62,854 nucleotides of DNA. It comes from Haloferula rosea. Lineage in GTDB: Bacteria; Verrucomicrobiota; Verrucomicrobiia; Verrucomicrobiales; Akkermansiaceae. The stretch spans positions 1 through 62,854 of the forward strand of contig NZ_JAENII010000018.1 in assembly GCF_016595525.1 (NCBI RefSeq). The letters run 5' to 3'. The notes below the pieces were generated by a model that worked only from the letters and a program-made list of their open reading frames with translations, was not told the origin of the DNA and did not search any database. Positions 52,295 to 60,727 of this stretch are shown piece after piece (positions within the stretch are counted from its first letter, which is position 1; every line of letters starts with the position of its first letter). The position numbers were made by a program, and so were the translations under genes.

Positions 52295-53680
52295 ATGAAA
52301 GAATGGATTCTTATGGGCGTGGCCGCGGTCGGCCTCTCGAGTAGCCTTGTTGAGGCCAAGCAGCCGAATGTGGTGATCATCCTTTCGGACGACCAGTCAT
52401 GGACCGATTACGGTTTCATGGGGCACCCGGAGATCAAGACGCCTCACCTTGACCAGCTGGCGAAGGAGAGTGCGGTGTTCAGCCGTGGCTACGTGCCGAC
52501 GGCGCTCTGTCGTCCTGCGCTGACCTCGATCGCCACCGGGCTCTATTCCCATCAGACCTTGATCACCGGAAACGACCCCGCGAAGACCGCAGCGAATGCG
52601 AAGCATGTGGAGGAAGCGGGGAAAACGGCGAAGGAGTTGCTGATCTCGAACATCGACCGGCATGGTGCGCTGCCGATGTGGCTGGCGGATGAGGGTTATC
52701 TGAGTTTCCAATCGGGCAAGTGGTGGGAAGGCAACTTCAAGCGGGGTGGTTTCACCCACGGCATGACGCGTGGTTATCCGCAGAAGGGCGGCCGCCATGG
52801 AGACGATGGTTTGGACATCGGGCGGAAGGGAATGAAGCCGGTCTTTGACTTCATCGACCTGGCGGTGAAGGAGGAGAAGCCCTTCTTCCTGTGGTATGCG
52901 CCGTTCCTGCCGCATACTCCCCACAATCCGCCCGAACGGCTGTTTTCGAAGTACCGTCGTGAAGGGCTGCCGATGACCGTCGCGCGCTACTACGCGATGT
53001 GCGATTGGTTCGATGAAACCTGTGGCGAGCTGCTGGATGGACTCGACGAGAAGGGGGTCAGCAAGGACACGCTGGTGATTTACGTAACGGACAATGGATG
53101 GATTCAGATGCCGAACAACGGCAGCTATGCGATTCGTTCCAAGCGCAGTCCGAACGAGGGCGGCACGCGCACGCCGATCATGTTCCGCTGGCCCGGTGTG
53201 ATTGAACCGGGGGAGCGGAAGGAACTGTGCACAAGTCTGGATATCGCCCCGACCATCGTGGCGGCAACCGGCGCCAAGGCTCCGCATGATTTTCCCGGGC
53301 TGAATTTGCTCCCGACCTTGAAGGGAGAAGCGCCCTTGGAGAGAAAGACCATTTATGGCGAGTCCTTTGCGCATGACATCGCCGACATCATGAAACCCGA
53401 GGCATCGTTGATGTATCGCTGGGTAATTGATGACCATTTGAAGCTGCTGCTCACCTATGACGGGCGTCAGGGGCAGATCAAATACCCTCCGACGGACTTC
53501 CGGCCGCAGCTCTACGACCTCGTTGCCGACCCGCATGAGAACAAGAACCTCGCCGCGGAACGTCCGGATGAGGTCGCTCGGTTGGTGAAGAAACTGGAAG
53601 CGTGGTATCCGGTGAAGGAACGCGAGACGGTGACCACGTGGAGCGATGAGCCTGTCGTGTTGGAACCCGTGAAGGATTAG
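52295..53680 (+). CDS. Secreted sulfatase with variant active-site motif
   Basis: This 461-residue sulfatase-family protein has a signal peptide (MKEWILMGVAAVGLSSSLVEA). It carries metal ligands DD (32-33), SGKWWEG, FLPHTPHNPP, VTDNGW and a C-terminal LYDLVADPHE. The formylglycine site reads CRPAL (Cys72), with Leu where the canonical CxPxR has Arg. The Cys and Pro are kept, and similar CRPSL forms occur in some planctomycete/verrucomicrobial sulfatases, so it may still be matured. It forms a pair with the next sulfatase (5-bp gap). Confidence 0.85.
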   Translation: MKEWILMGVAAVGLSSSLVEAKQPNVVIILSDDQSWTDYGFMGHPEIKTPHLDQLAKESAVFSRGYVPTALCRPALTSIATGLYSHQTLITGNDPAKTAANAKHVEEAGKTAKELLISNIDRHGALPMWLADEGYLSFQSGKWWEGNFKRGGFTHGMTRGYPQKGGRHGDDGLDIGRKGMKPVFDFIDLAVKEEKPFFLWYAPFLPHTPHNPPERLFSKYRREGLPMTVARYYAMCDWFDETCGELLDGLDEKGVSKDTLVIYVTDNGWIQMPNNGSYAIRSKRSPNEGGTRTPIMFRWPGVIEPGERKELCTSLDIAPTIVAATGAKAPHDFPGLNLLPTLKGEAPLERKTIYGESFAHDIADIMKPEASLMYRWVIDDHLKLLLTYDGRQGQIKYPPTDFRPQLYDLVADPHENKNLAAERPDEVARLVKKLEAWYPVKERETVTTWSDEPVVLEPVKD

Positions 53681-53685
53681 GCACG

Positions 53686-55143
53686 ATGCATGCCTTCCTC
53701 AAATGCTTCCTCGGTGCCGCCATGGTGTCGGCCGGCTTCCTGGCTCCGGGGCTGGCCAAGGAGCGCCCGAACGTGCTCCTGATCGCGATCGACGATCTGA
53801 ACGACTGGGTCGGTTGCCTTGGTGGGCACCCGCAGGCGAAGACGCCTCATCTCGATCGCTTGGCGGAGCGGGGAGTCTTGTTTTCCAACGCCCACTGCCA
53901 GGCGGCGGTGTGCAACCCGTCGAGGGCGAGTCTGATGACCTCGCTCTATCCGGAAACCTCCGGGATCTACTTCCTCTCGCCGTCGCTGAACATGGTGCCG
54001 GAGTTGAAGGATGTGCTGACCATGCCGGAGCGGTTTGCGAAGGAGGGTTACGAGGTCGCGGCGGCGGGGAAGTTGTTCCACAGTGTCGAGGCGAAGCAGT
54101 ATTTCCCGGAGTGGGCGGGATCTTTCGGTGGCTTCGGCCCGATGCCGAAGAAGAAGATCAGCCAGCCTCACGGCCACCCGCTTTGGGACTGGGGCGCGTT
54201 CCCGGAAAAGGACGAGATGATGCCCGACTCGAAGATCGCCGGTTGGGCGGAGAAGAAGTTGGCGGCCTTGCCGGAAAATAAGCCGTTCTTCCTCGCGGTC
54301 GGCTTCTATCGGCCTCACGTGCCGATGTTTGTTCCCAAGCGTTGGTTCGACATGCATCCGCTGGAGGAGATCCGCCTGCCGGAAGTGAAGGCGGAGGATC
54401 TGGATGATCTATCAGCCTACGCCATCGACCTCACGCGGAAGAAGCATGTGGCACCGGAGCAGTCATGGATCGAGGAAAGCGGAGAGTGGGCCCATGCGGT
54501 GCAGTCGTATCTGGCATCGGTCCGATTCGTCGACGACTGTGTCGGACGCGTGATCGACGCGCTGGACGAGAGCGGGGCGCGCGACAACACGATCGTGGTC
54601 CTGTTCTCCGACCATGGGTTCCACCTCGGCGAGAAGCAGCGGTGGGCCAAGCGGTCGCTGTGGGAGGACGGCACCCGGGTTCCGGTGGTGATCGTGGCTC
54701 CGGGAATGCAGGCCGGTGGGGTTTCCCCGAAGCCGGTCGGGCTGATCGACCTCTATCCGACCTTGTTGGATCTGGCAGGTCTCGAGAGCGATCCGGTGCA
54801 TGAAGGTCATTCCCTGCGCCCGCTTTTGAAGGATCCGGACGCGGAGTGGCCCCATCTGGCGAGGACCAGCTTCGGGCCGGAGAATGTCGCGCTGCGATCC
54901 GAGAACTTCCGTTACATCCGCTACGCGGATGGTTCGGAGGAGTTCTACGATCATCGCAAGGATCCAAACGAGTGGAACAATCTGGCGCGCAACCCGGAGA
55001 TGCGTGAAGCGATGGATCGGCATGCGCGTCAATTGCCCCGCGAGTTCGCTCCGGTGCTCGGCAAGGGGTCGACCGGCCACGAGGCTTTCGCGGCCGCCGC
55101 TGAGTTGCTGCGTGATCGCGCGGAGCCGTCTGAGTCTCAGTAG
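53686..55143 (+). CDS. Secreted iduronate-2-sulfatase-like enzyme
   Basis: This 485-residue protein has a signal peptide (MHAFLKCFLGAAMVSAGFLAPGLA). The pattern is that of the IDS-like S1 group: IAIDDLNDWVG, the formylglycine motif CNPSR (Cys76), GKLFHS, FYRPHVPMFVPKRWFD, FSDHGFHLGEK and KRSLWEDGTRVP. It is expected to remove 2-O-sulfate from uronic-acid-containing or other sulfated polysaccharides. The substrate call is by family likeness only. It is cotranscribed with the preceding sulfatase and ends in a 7-bp overlap with the convergent nagZ. Confidence 0.9.
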   Translation: MHAFLKCFLGAAMVSAGFLAPGLAKERPNVLLIAIDDLNDWVGCLGGHPQAKTPHLDRLAERGVLFSNAHCQAAVCNPSRASLMTSLYPETSGIYFLSPSLNMVPELKDVLTMPERFAKEGYEVAAAGKLFHSVEAKQYFPEWAGSFGGFGPMPKKKISQPHGHPLWDWGAFPEKDEMMPDSKIAGWAEKKLAALPENKPFFLAVGFYRPHVPMFVPKRWFDMHPLEEIRLPEVKAEDLDDLSAYAIDLTRKKHVAPEQSWIEESGEWAHAVQSYLASVRFVDDCVGRVIDALDESGARDNTIVVLFSDHGFHLGEKQRWAKRSLWEDGTRVPVVIVAPGMQAGGVSPKPVGLIDLYPTLLDLAGLESDPVHEGHSLRPLLKDPDAEWPHLARTSFGPENVALRSENFRYIRYADGSEEFYDHRKDPNEWNNLARNPEMREAMDRHARQLPREFAPVLGKGSTGHEAFAAAAELLRDRAEPSESQ

Positions 55144-56207
55144 TCCGCCACGGGCGAATTGGATTCGCCTGTAAGGGTGGGCACGCTTTCGCGAAGCTCC
55201 CTCATCTTGTCGCAGGTCTTGACCCACTTCGTCTTGTCCCAGCCGAGCCGACCACGCAGTGCCTTCTTGCGGAATCGTTCGAGGCGGCGGGAGGAATCAT
55301 CGAGGAACATGGAAGGCACCTCGGCAATCCTGGCCGCTGCTTCTTCCGCACGGTCGGTGCGATGACAGATCATGGCGAGGTCGTTTCCCGCCTGCAGGGC
55401 GGCGGGCACGTCGGTGCTGTCGGGGTAGCGATCGGCGATCGCGCCCATGTCGAGGTCGTCGGTGAGAACGATGTGTTTGTCGAACCCGAGTTGGTCGCGC
55501 AGGAACCCCTGAACGATGCGCCTTGAAAGCGAGGCGGGGGATTCGGGATCGATGTTCGGGAAGCGGACATGCGCGAGCATGATGGCGTCGAGTTCCGGCA
55601 TCAACGCGGTGTAGGGAATCACGTCTTCGGCGAGCAGTTCGTCGAGCGTCGCATCGGATCCGGGGAGGTCGTGGTGCGGGTCCGACAGCGCGCGGCCGCC
55701 GGCCGGAAAATGTTTGCCGCAGGATCGCATCGACGCTTTCCGCATCCAGCGGTTCCACATGCCGGCGCAGTCGATCACGCGCTGGGAGTCGCGTCCCCAA
55801 CAGCGGTCACGGAGAGCGTTCTGGGCGCCGGGGTGATGGTCGAGATCCAGCACGGGGCCGAAGTTCATGTTGAAGCCCAACAGACGCAGGGACTCCGCGG
55901 TCAGGTGACCGGCATCGGCCATGGCCGGAAATTTGCCGTGGGCGGCGAGTTCGACGGCGGAGGGAAGCGCGGGAGCGATCTCCTTGGTTCGTGTGACGCG
56001 TCCGCCTTCCTGGTCGATCGCGATGATGGGATCGAGCGTGTCGAACTCGCGAAGCTCGTCGGTGAGTGCCCGCGTTTGCTCGGGCGACTCGATGTTCCGC
56101 GAGAAGAGGATGTAGCCAGCGGGCTTGAGCTTGTGAAAACGTGCGCGCTCGGCGGCGGTGAGTTCGGGGCCCTCGATGCCGAGGAGCAGATGCTGGCCGG
56201 GGTGCAT
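55137..56207 (-). CDS. nagZ: GH3 beta-N-acetylhexosaminidase (NagZ-like)
   Basis: This 356-residue single-domain GH3 enzyme has AIDQEGGRVTR, FGPVLDLDHHPG, a catalytic Asp-His pair (Asp176-Pro-His178 in LSDPHHDLP) and nucleophile region LTDDLDMGAI (Asp250 most likely). NagZ removes GlcNAc in peptidoglycan recycling. There is no signal peptide, which fits a cytoplasmic enzyme. The loop before the His reads KHFPAGGRA instead of the usual KHFPGHGD, so the acid/base loop is altered. It lies 17 bp downstream of the KH-domain gene. Confidence 0.85.
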   Translation of the reverse strand: MHPGQHLLLGIEGPELTAAERARFHKLKPAGYILFSRNIESPEQTRALTDELREFDTLDPIIAIDQEGGRVTRTKEIAPALPSAVELAAHGKFPAMADAGHLTAESLRLLGFNMNFGPVLDLDHHPGAQNALRDRCWGRDSQRVIDCAGMWNRWMRKASMRSCGKHFPAGGRALSDPHHDLPGSDATLDELLAEDVIPYTALMPELDAIMLAHVRFPNIDPESPASLSRRIVQGFLRDQLGFDKHIVLTDDLDMGAIADRYPDSTDVPAALQAGNDLAMICHRTDRAEEAAARIAEVPSMFLDDSSRRLERFRKKALRGRLGWDKTKWVKTCDKMRELRESVPTLTGESNSPVADY

Positions 56208-56224
56208 GGAAGGAGGAGCTTGGC

Positions 56225-56527
56225 TTACTCGCTGGGATTCGACTCGCGGGCGAGCATCTCTTCCTCTTCCTCGTGTGAGTGGATCTGGATGGAAACCTGT
56301 ACGTTGGCCCTTTCGGAGGCTGCCTTGACCACGCCACGGATGGCTGATGCGCTGAATCCGGCGCGGCCGATCATCAGGGCGACATCGGAGCGCTCGAGCA
56401 CGATCTTGAAGCGCAAGCGGTTGGGGGCGACCTCGGCGACCTTCAACTGCGCGCGATCCGGGTGCTCGATGAATTGCACCGCAACGTACTGAAGAAAGTT
56501 CCGGATCTGATCCGTGATCACCTGCAT
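56225..56527 (-). CDS. khpA: KH-domain RNA-binding protein (KhpA-like)
   Basis: This 100-residue protein has a KH fold seen in VAVQFIEHPD, FKIVLERSDVALMIGRAGFSASAIRGVVKAA, where IGRAG fits the GxxG loop. ATG 56527 (MQVITDQIRNFLQYV) is the usual start; the frame extends 14 codons upstream. KhpA proteins bind RNA with broad specificity and affect cell division or shape in Gram-positives. The acidic tail (HEEEEEM) is longer than usual. Confidence 0.85.
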   Translation of the reverse strand: MQVITDQIRNFLQYVAVQFIEHPDRAQLKVAEVAPNRLRFKIVLERSDVALMIGRAGFSASAIRGVVKAASERANVQVSIQIHSHEEEEEMLARESNPSE

Positions 56528-56590
56528 GGGGGAAGAATGAACCGGAATGGGCGAGGGTTCAATCTGCAATCGTGCCGGGAACCGGGTGAA

Positions 56591-56627
56591 AAGAAACGGC
56601 CCGCACCGGAACCACCCGATGCGGACC
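56591..56627 (-). terminator. Rho-independent terminator of the hsp20 operon
   Basis: On the minus strand a 12-bp stem (GGTCCGCATCGG / CCGGTGCGGGCC, two G-T pairs) with a 6-nt loop is followed by GTTTCTTTTC. It lies 28 bp beyond the hsp20 stop. Confidence 0.85.
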
Positions 56628-56654
56628 TACCCATTCCATGAAACTGATAGAAGC

Positions 56655-57101
56655 TCAGTCGATAGAGATCGTTCGCGGCCTCGCCTCCGATGCCAGCGGA
56701 ACGCTCACTTTGAGAATGCCGTCCTTGAGGGCGGCGGAGAGTTGCTCTCCGTCGAGCGACTCGCCAAGCCGTAGCTTGAGGGCGTAGGTATCCGGGGCCG
56801 GTTGGCCGAGGATCAGTCGTCGCGAGGAGCCCGCGTTTTCGCGGCGGGCGCTGAGTCGCAGTTCGCGACCCTCCACCTGGAGATCGAGGTTCTCACGAAG
56901 CACCCCCGGGAGGGTGACTTCGAGATCCACCCCATCGTCCGTGCGCTCGGCATGCCAAGCGGGCTGGGCGGTGGTCAGGGTTTCCTCGTTGCAGACTTCC
57001 GCCTTGGTGTCGGTTGGCTGGCTGAGGACCTCATTCTTGCGGTCGGTGAGAGTCTCATTGCAGGAGCTCTCCTTGCAGGTCGTTTGTGTGGAATCGTTCA
57101 T
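56655..57101 (-). CDS. Hsp20 small heat-shock protein with Cys-containing N-terminus
   Basis: This 148-residue protein has an alpha-crystallin domain from about residue 50 (DGVDLEVTLPGVLRENLDLQVEGREL to LKDGILKVSVPL). The first 45 residues are polar and contain three cysteines (CKESSC and VCNEE), unlike the aromatic N-termini of most Hsp20s. ATG 57101 starts that region. It follows the other hsp20 gene by 17 bp. Such pairs often co-assemble, and the cysteines could allow redox or metal control (inference). Confidence 0.85.
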   Translation of the reverse strand: MNDSTQTTCKESSCNETLTDRKNEVLSQPTDTKAEVCNEETLTTAQPAWHAERTDDGVDLEVTLPGVLRENLDLQVEGRELRLSARRENAGSSRRLILGQPAPDTYALKLRLGESLDGEQLSAALKDGILKVSVPLASEARPRTISID

Positions 57102-57118
57102 GTGATGATTGGTTGAGA

Positions 57119-57481
57119 TTATTGGATTTCGATGGATTTCAGTGCGGCTTCGAGTCGAGGCAGGCGGACGGTGAGGACGCCGTTCTCGAGGGTGGCCTTG
57201 ATCTGCTCCTGATCGACTTTGTCGCCCAAGGGCAGGCGGTAGTCCGGATGACCGGCGTCTTCCCGTTTGTCTTCGAGGAGGAGCACCTTGTTTTCGACTT
57301 TCAGCCCCAGCTCGTCTTTGGAGACGCCTGGGTAGTCGAGCTCGAGGGTCCAACCGGACTCGTCATCGAAGACCCGGAGACCGGGAGGCGTGGATGCCAC
57401 GTGACGAAGACCGGATTCGAAGAAGCGGCTGAATTCGCTCAGCCATGGGCTGCTGTTTCTAAGGTAATTTGGTAGAATCAT
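57119..57481 (-). CDS. Hsp20 small heat-shock protein
   Basis: This 120-residue alpha-crystallin-domain chaperone has DDESGWTLELDYPGVSKDELGLKVENKVLLL, with the C-terminal strand ATLENGVLTVRLPRLE and an I-x-I-like tail (SIEIQ). It holds unfolding proteins in an ATP-independent way. First gene of a two-gene operon; a sigma-54-like promoter stands 31 bp upstream. Confidence 0.88.
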   Translation of the reverse strand: MILPNYLRNSSPWLSEFSRFFESGLRHVASTPPGLRVFDDESGWTLELDYPGVSKDELGLKVENKVLLLEDKREDAGHPDYRLPLGDKVDQEQIKATLENGVLTVRLPRLEAALKSIEIQ

Positions 57482-57511
57482 GATGGTTTGATTTGGTGAT
57501 GGCCCTTCCTA

Positions 57512-57527
57512 TGCAGCGCGGATGCCA
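57512..57527 (-). promoter_or_regulatory. Sigma-54-like -24/-12 promoter of the hsp20 operon
   Basis: The minus strand reads TGGCATCCGCGCTGCA. The GG and GC doublets have exactly the 12-nt offset of the RpoN consensus (TGGCAC-N5-TTGCA), with C for T at one position of the -12 box. A start about 12 nt downstream would leave a leader of roughly 20 nt. Apart from this, the 225-bp gap 57482-57706 shows nothing firm. Confidence 0.4.
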
Positions 57528-57706
57528 GAAGGGAGGTGGTTGTCGCAAGTGACAGAAAGCCAGAGAGATAGGTGGATTTACGGGCAACCCAATCATAGCA
57601 GCTACCTGAATCAAAATGTCCCAGCTGCGTCAAATTGGCGTGATGTTCTGTCACGTCGGTGAGGTTTCTCGTTGGGAGCTGGGCGGGGATGGTCTAGGGA
57701 AACGGC

Positions 57707-58177
57707 ATGATCGACATGCTGGTGCGACTCTACGACCTGCCTGACTCTGCGGAGTTGTATGGCCGGGTGGCGGGTGAGCGGGTGGTGCTTCGGCGGGCGC
57801 GTGCGTTCGAGAAGCACACGGTGGAGCAGTTCGCTGAGGAGCACTTTTCTCCGAAATGGGCGAGCGAGGTGGGCGTTGCCGTGAGCCGCCAGCCTGTTGC
57901 TTGTTGGATCGCGACGCGGGATTCCGAGGTGCTGGGTTTTGCCTGTTACGACACGACGATGCGCGGCTTCTTCGGCCCGACGGGGGTGCTGGAATCGGCG
58001 CGCGGGCTGGGGCTCGGCAAGGCGCTGCTGATGCGCTGCCTGGAGTCATTGCGCGACGAAGGCTTTGCCTATGCGGTCATTGGTGGGGTTGGCCCGAAGG
58101 AATTCTACGAGAAGGCCTGCGGGGCGATCGAGATTCCCGGCAGCGACCCTGGGATTTACGGCGACATCCTTCCTTGA
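57707..58177 (+). CDS. GNAT-family N-acetyltransferase
   Basis: This 156-residue protein has motif A in the form GVLESARGLGLGKALL (R-x-x-G-x-G/A) and a terminal FYEKACGA block. Two near starts (57707, 57716) are possible. The substrate is not recognisable. It is 3 bp from ubiE on the same strand and begins the operon that runs to pyrB. Confidence 0.8.
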   Translation: MIDMLVRLYDLPDSAELYGRVAGERVVLRRARAFEKHTVEQFAEEHFSPKWASEVGVAVSRQPVACWIATRDSEVLGFACYDTTMRGFFGPTGVLESARGLGLGKALLMRCLESLRDEGFAYAVIGGVGPKEFYEKACGAIEIPGSDPGIYGDILP

Positions 58178-58180
58178 GTC

Positions 58181-58873
58181 ATGGGTGAGGGAACGATTCA
58201 GGATCCGGGTTACGTCAGGGATGCATTTGCACGCATTGCCGACCGATACGTGACGACCAATCACGTGCTCAGCATGGGCACGGACATTCTGTGGCGACGG
58301 AAGGTCGCTCGCATCGTGCGACGCTGGAAGCCCGCCCGGGTGCTCGATGTGGCGACGGGAACCGGCGATCTGGCTCTGGAGATTCAGGACGTCTGCCCAC
58401 GTGCTGAGATCGTGGGCAGTGATTTCTGTGCCGAGATGCTGGAGCATGCGGCCGAGCGCGGACTGGCGGAGACGCTGGTGGCGGATGCCATGGATCTGCC
58501 GTTCGAGGACGGGAGCTTCGACGTGGTCACGGTCGCCTTCGGCCTGCGGAACATGGTCAACTACGGTGGCGCCCTCAGGGAAATGCGGCGGGTGCTGCGC
58601 CCGGGTGGTCACCTGCTGGTGCTGGATTTCTCGCTCCCGGATCCTCCGCTGCGGAAGCCGTATCAATGGTATCTCCACCGCATTCTTCCCAAGCTGGCCG
58701 GCTGGCTGACGCGGGAGGCGGATGCCTACGAATACCTCGGTGGCTCGATCGAGGAGTTTCCCATGGGTCAGGAAATGGCGGGCTTGATGGAGGATTGCGG
58801 TTTTGGCGAGGTCGGGGTCGATCCGGTGACCTTCGGGGTCGCCACCATCTACACCGGAACGGCGCGGGATTAA
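58181..58873 (+). CDS. ubiE: Demethylmenaquinone methyltransferase UbiE/MenG
   Basis: This 230-residue SAM-dependent C-methyltransferase has the family start DAFARIADRYVTTNHVLSMG, SAM motif I VLDVATGTGDLAL, AFGLRNMVNYGGALREMRRVLRPGG and LDFSLP. It carries out the last step of menaquinone (or the C-methylation of ubiquinone) synthesis. Menaquinone is likely in this lineage, which would make the role MenG. Confidence 0.9.
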   Translation: MGEGTIQDPGYVRDAFARIADRYVTTNHVLSMGTDILWRRKVARIVRRWKPARVLDVATGTGDLALEIQDVCPRAEIVGSDFCAEMLEHAAERGLAETLVADAMDLPFEDGSFDVVTVAFGLRNMVNYGGALREMRRVLRPGGHLLVLDFSLPDPPLRKPYQWYLHRILPKLAGWLTREADAYEYLGGSIEEFPMGQEMAGLMEDCGFGEVGVDPVTFGVATIYTGTARD

Positions 58874-58952
58874 GGCCGATGACCCAGGGCGGGGGCAGGC
58901 GCATCCGTCCGGGGCTTGCAAAGCCCGGCTGCTTGCACGAGAACGGGCGCGC

Positions 58953-60206
58953 ATGAGAATTCTTGTTGTTGGCAAGGGCGGCCGCGAGCACGCCTTGGTG
59001 CGGGCCTTCGCGGAGTCGCCATCAGAAACCGAGCTGTTTTGCTTCCCGGGAAGCGATGCAATTTTCGAGTTGGCGAAGCCCGTGGAAGCGAAGGATCTGG
59101 ATTCACTGATCGCTTGGATGACAGCCAACGACATCGACCTCTGTGTCGCCGGTGAGGAGAGCTACCTGGTCAAGAATGAAGGCCTGGCCAACGCTTGTGA
59201 GGCAGCCGGGATTCCTTGCTGGGGACCGCACAAGCAGTCGGCCCAGCTCGAGGCCTCGAAGGAGTTTGCGAAAGAGTTCCTCGGTCGTCATTCGATCCCG
59301 ACGGGAGGAGCGAAGGCGTGTGCGACCCTGGAAGAGTGCCAGCAGGCCATCGCTGGGAATTACCCGGTGGTGTTGAAATTCGACGGACTTGCCGCGGGCA
59401 AGGGCGTGGCGGTCTGCATGGAGGCCGCCGAGGGCGAGGCCTTCCTCGATGAGGTTTTCGTGCAGAAGCGCTTCGGTGAGGGCCGCGTGCTTGTCGAAGA
59501 GTTCCTAACAGGACCTGAGGTTTCGATCTTTGCCGCTGTCGTCGATGATCGATTCGAGATCTTCACGCCGGCCCGTGATTACAAGCGGATCGGGGAAGGG
59601 GACGCGGGACCGAATACCGGTGGTATGGGTGCGGTGGCGAGTCGCCGGTTGATTCCTGCGGATCTGTTGGAACGGATCGAACGCGAAGTCGTGGCTCCGA
59701 CCGTGGCTGGCCTGCAGTCCGAGGGGCTCCCTTACCGGGGCTTCCTCTACTTCGGCCTGATGCTGACTCCGGACGGTCCGAAGGTGATCGAGTACAACTG
59801 CCGTTTCGGCGATCCCGAATGCCAGGCGGTGATGCCGCTGGTGAAGGGCGATCTTGCCAGTTACTGCCTGAAGGGAGCTCAAGGGGAGCTTGATTCCTCC
59901 CTGATCGAGTTTGATGACGGCTGGAGCGTCTGTGTGGTGTTGGCTTCCGCCGGATACCCGGAGAGCTCGAGCAGTGGCGATCGCATCGAGGGCCTTGAGC
60001 ATGTGGACCTGGTCTATCATGCCGGCACGAAGCGCACGGATGACGGGCACTGGGAAACGGCGGGGGGGCGCGTGTTGGCCGCCGTGGCAGGAGGGTCGGA
60101 TCGCGAAGCTGCGGTGACCGCCGCGCATGCCGCTGCCGACAAGATCAGTTTTGACGGAGCGCAGCGCCGCCGGGACATCGGAATCATGCACTTCGAAGAA
60201 TCATGA
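58953..60206 (+). CDS. purD: Phosphoribosylamine-glycine ligase
   Basis: This 417-residue ATP-grasp enzyme of purine synthesis begins MRILVVGKGGREHALV. It contains FDGLAAGKGVAVC, LVEEFLTGPEVSIFA, PARDYKRIGEGDAGPNTGGMGA and EYNCRFGDPECQAVMPL, all PurD landmarks. Its end overlaps pyrR by 4 bp (ATGA). Confidence 0.95.
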   Translation: MRILVVGKGGREHALVRAFAESPSETELFCFPGSDAIFELAKPVEAKDLDSLIAWMTANDIDLCVAGEESYLVKNEGLANACEAAGIPCWGPHKQSAQLEASKEFAKEFLGRHSIPTGGAKACATLEECQQAIAGNYPVVLKFDGLAAGKGVAVCMEAAEGEAFLDEVFVQKRFGEGRVLVEEFLTGPEVSIFAAVVDDRFEIFTPARDYKRIGEGDAGPNTGGMGAVASRRLIPADLLERIEREVVAPTVAGLQSEGLPYRGFLYFGLMLTPDGPKVIEYNCRFGDPECQAVMPLVKGDLASYCLKGAQGELDSSLIEFDDGWSVCVVLASAGYPESSSSGDRIEGLEHVDLVYHAGTKRTDDGHWETAGGRVLAAVAGGSDREAAVTAAHAAADKISFDGAQRRRDIGIMHFEES

Positions 60207-60727
60207 GCCGGATACTCGACGCCGAACAGATTGAGGAAGGTCTGGATCAACTCGCCGCCAAGATCCGTGAGCGCACGGACGGCAAGCCCATCGCCTTGGT
60301 TGGAATCCGCAGCCGTGGTGATGAAGTGGCGGAGCGGGTGTGCCGCCGATTGTCCGAGGATGACCGTGAGCTTGTCCTCGGCACCCTGGACATCTCCCTC
60401 TACCGCGATGACTTCGCGCACTTGCATGAGAATCCGAAGTTGCAGGAGAGCGACATTCCTTTCGAGGTCGACGGTGCCCATTTGATTCTCGTCGACGACG
60501 TGCTTTTCACGGGCAGAACGATTCGTGCGGCCTTGGATGCCATTTCCGACTACGGCCGACCCGGGAAGGTCGAACTGGCGGTGCTCATCGACCGCGGACA
60601 TCGGGAGATGCCCTTGCAGCCGGACTACGTCGGGATCGCTTTGGAAACCGCCCGGCACGACCACGTGTATGTCTCGCTCGAGGCGACGGATGGGAAGGAT
60701 CAAGTCGAGATCAAGGAGGCCTCGTGA
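60203..60727 (+). CDS. pyrR: Pyrimidine regulator/uracil phosphoribosyltransferase PyrR
   Basis: This 174-residue protein has the PRPP-binding motif LILVDDVLFTGRTIRAALDAI and the PyrR-type GIRSRGDEVAERV and SLYRDDF segments. PyrR binds pyr mRNA leaders and has weak uracil phosphoribosyltransferase activity. It is coupled to purD (ATGA overlap) and to the next gene (GTGA). There is no intergenic leader next to pyrB, so any PyrR-controlled attenuator must lie elsewhere, perhaps at the operon start. Confidence 0.92.
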   Translation: MSRILDAEQIEEGLDQLAAKIRERTDGKPIALVGIRSRGDEVAERVCRRLSEDDRELVLGTLDISLYRDDFAHLHENPKLQESDIPFEVDGAHLILVDDVLFTGRTIRAALDAISDYGRPGKVELAVLIDRGHREMPLQPDYVGIALETARHDHVYVSLEATDGKDQVEIKEAS

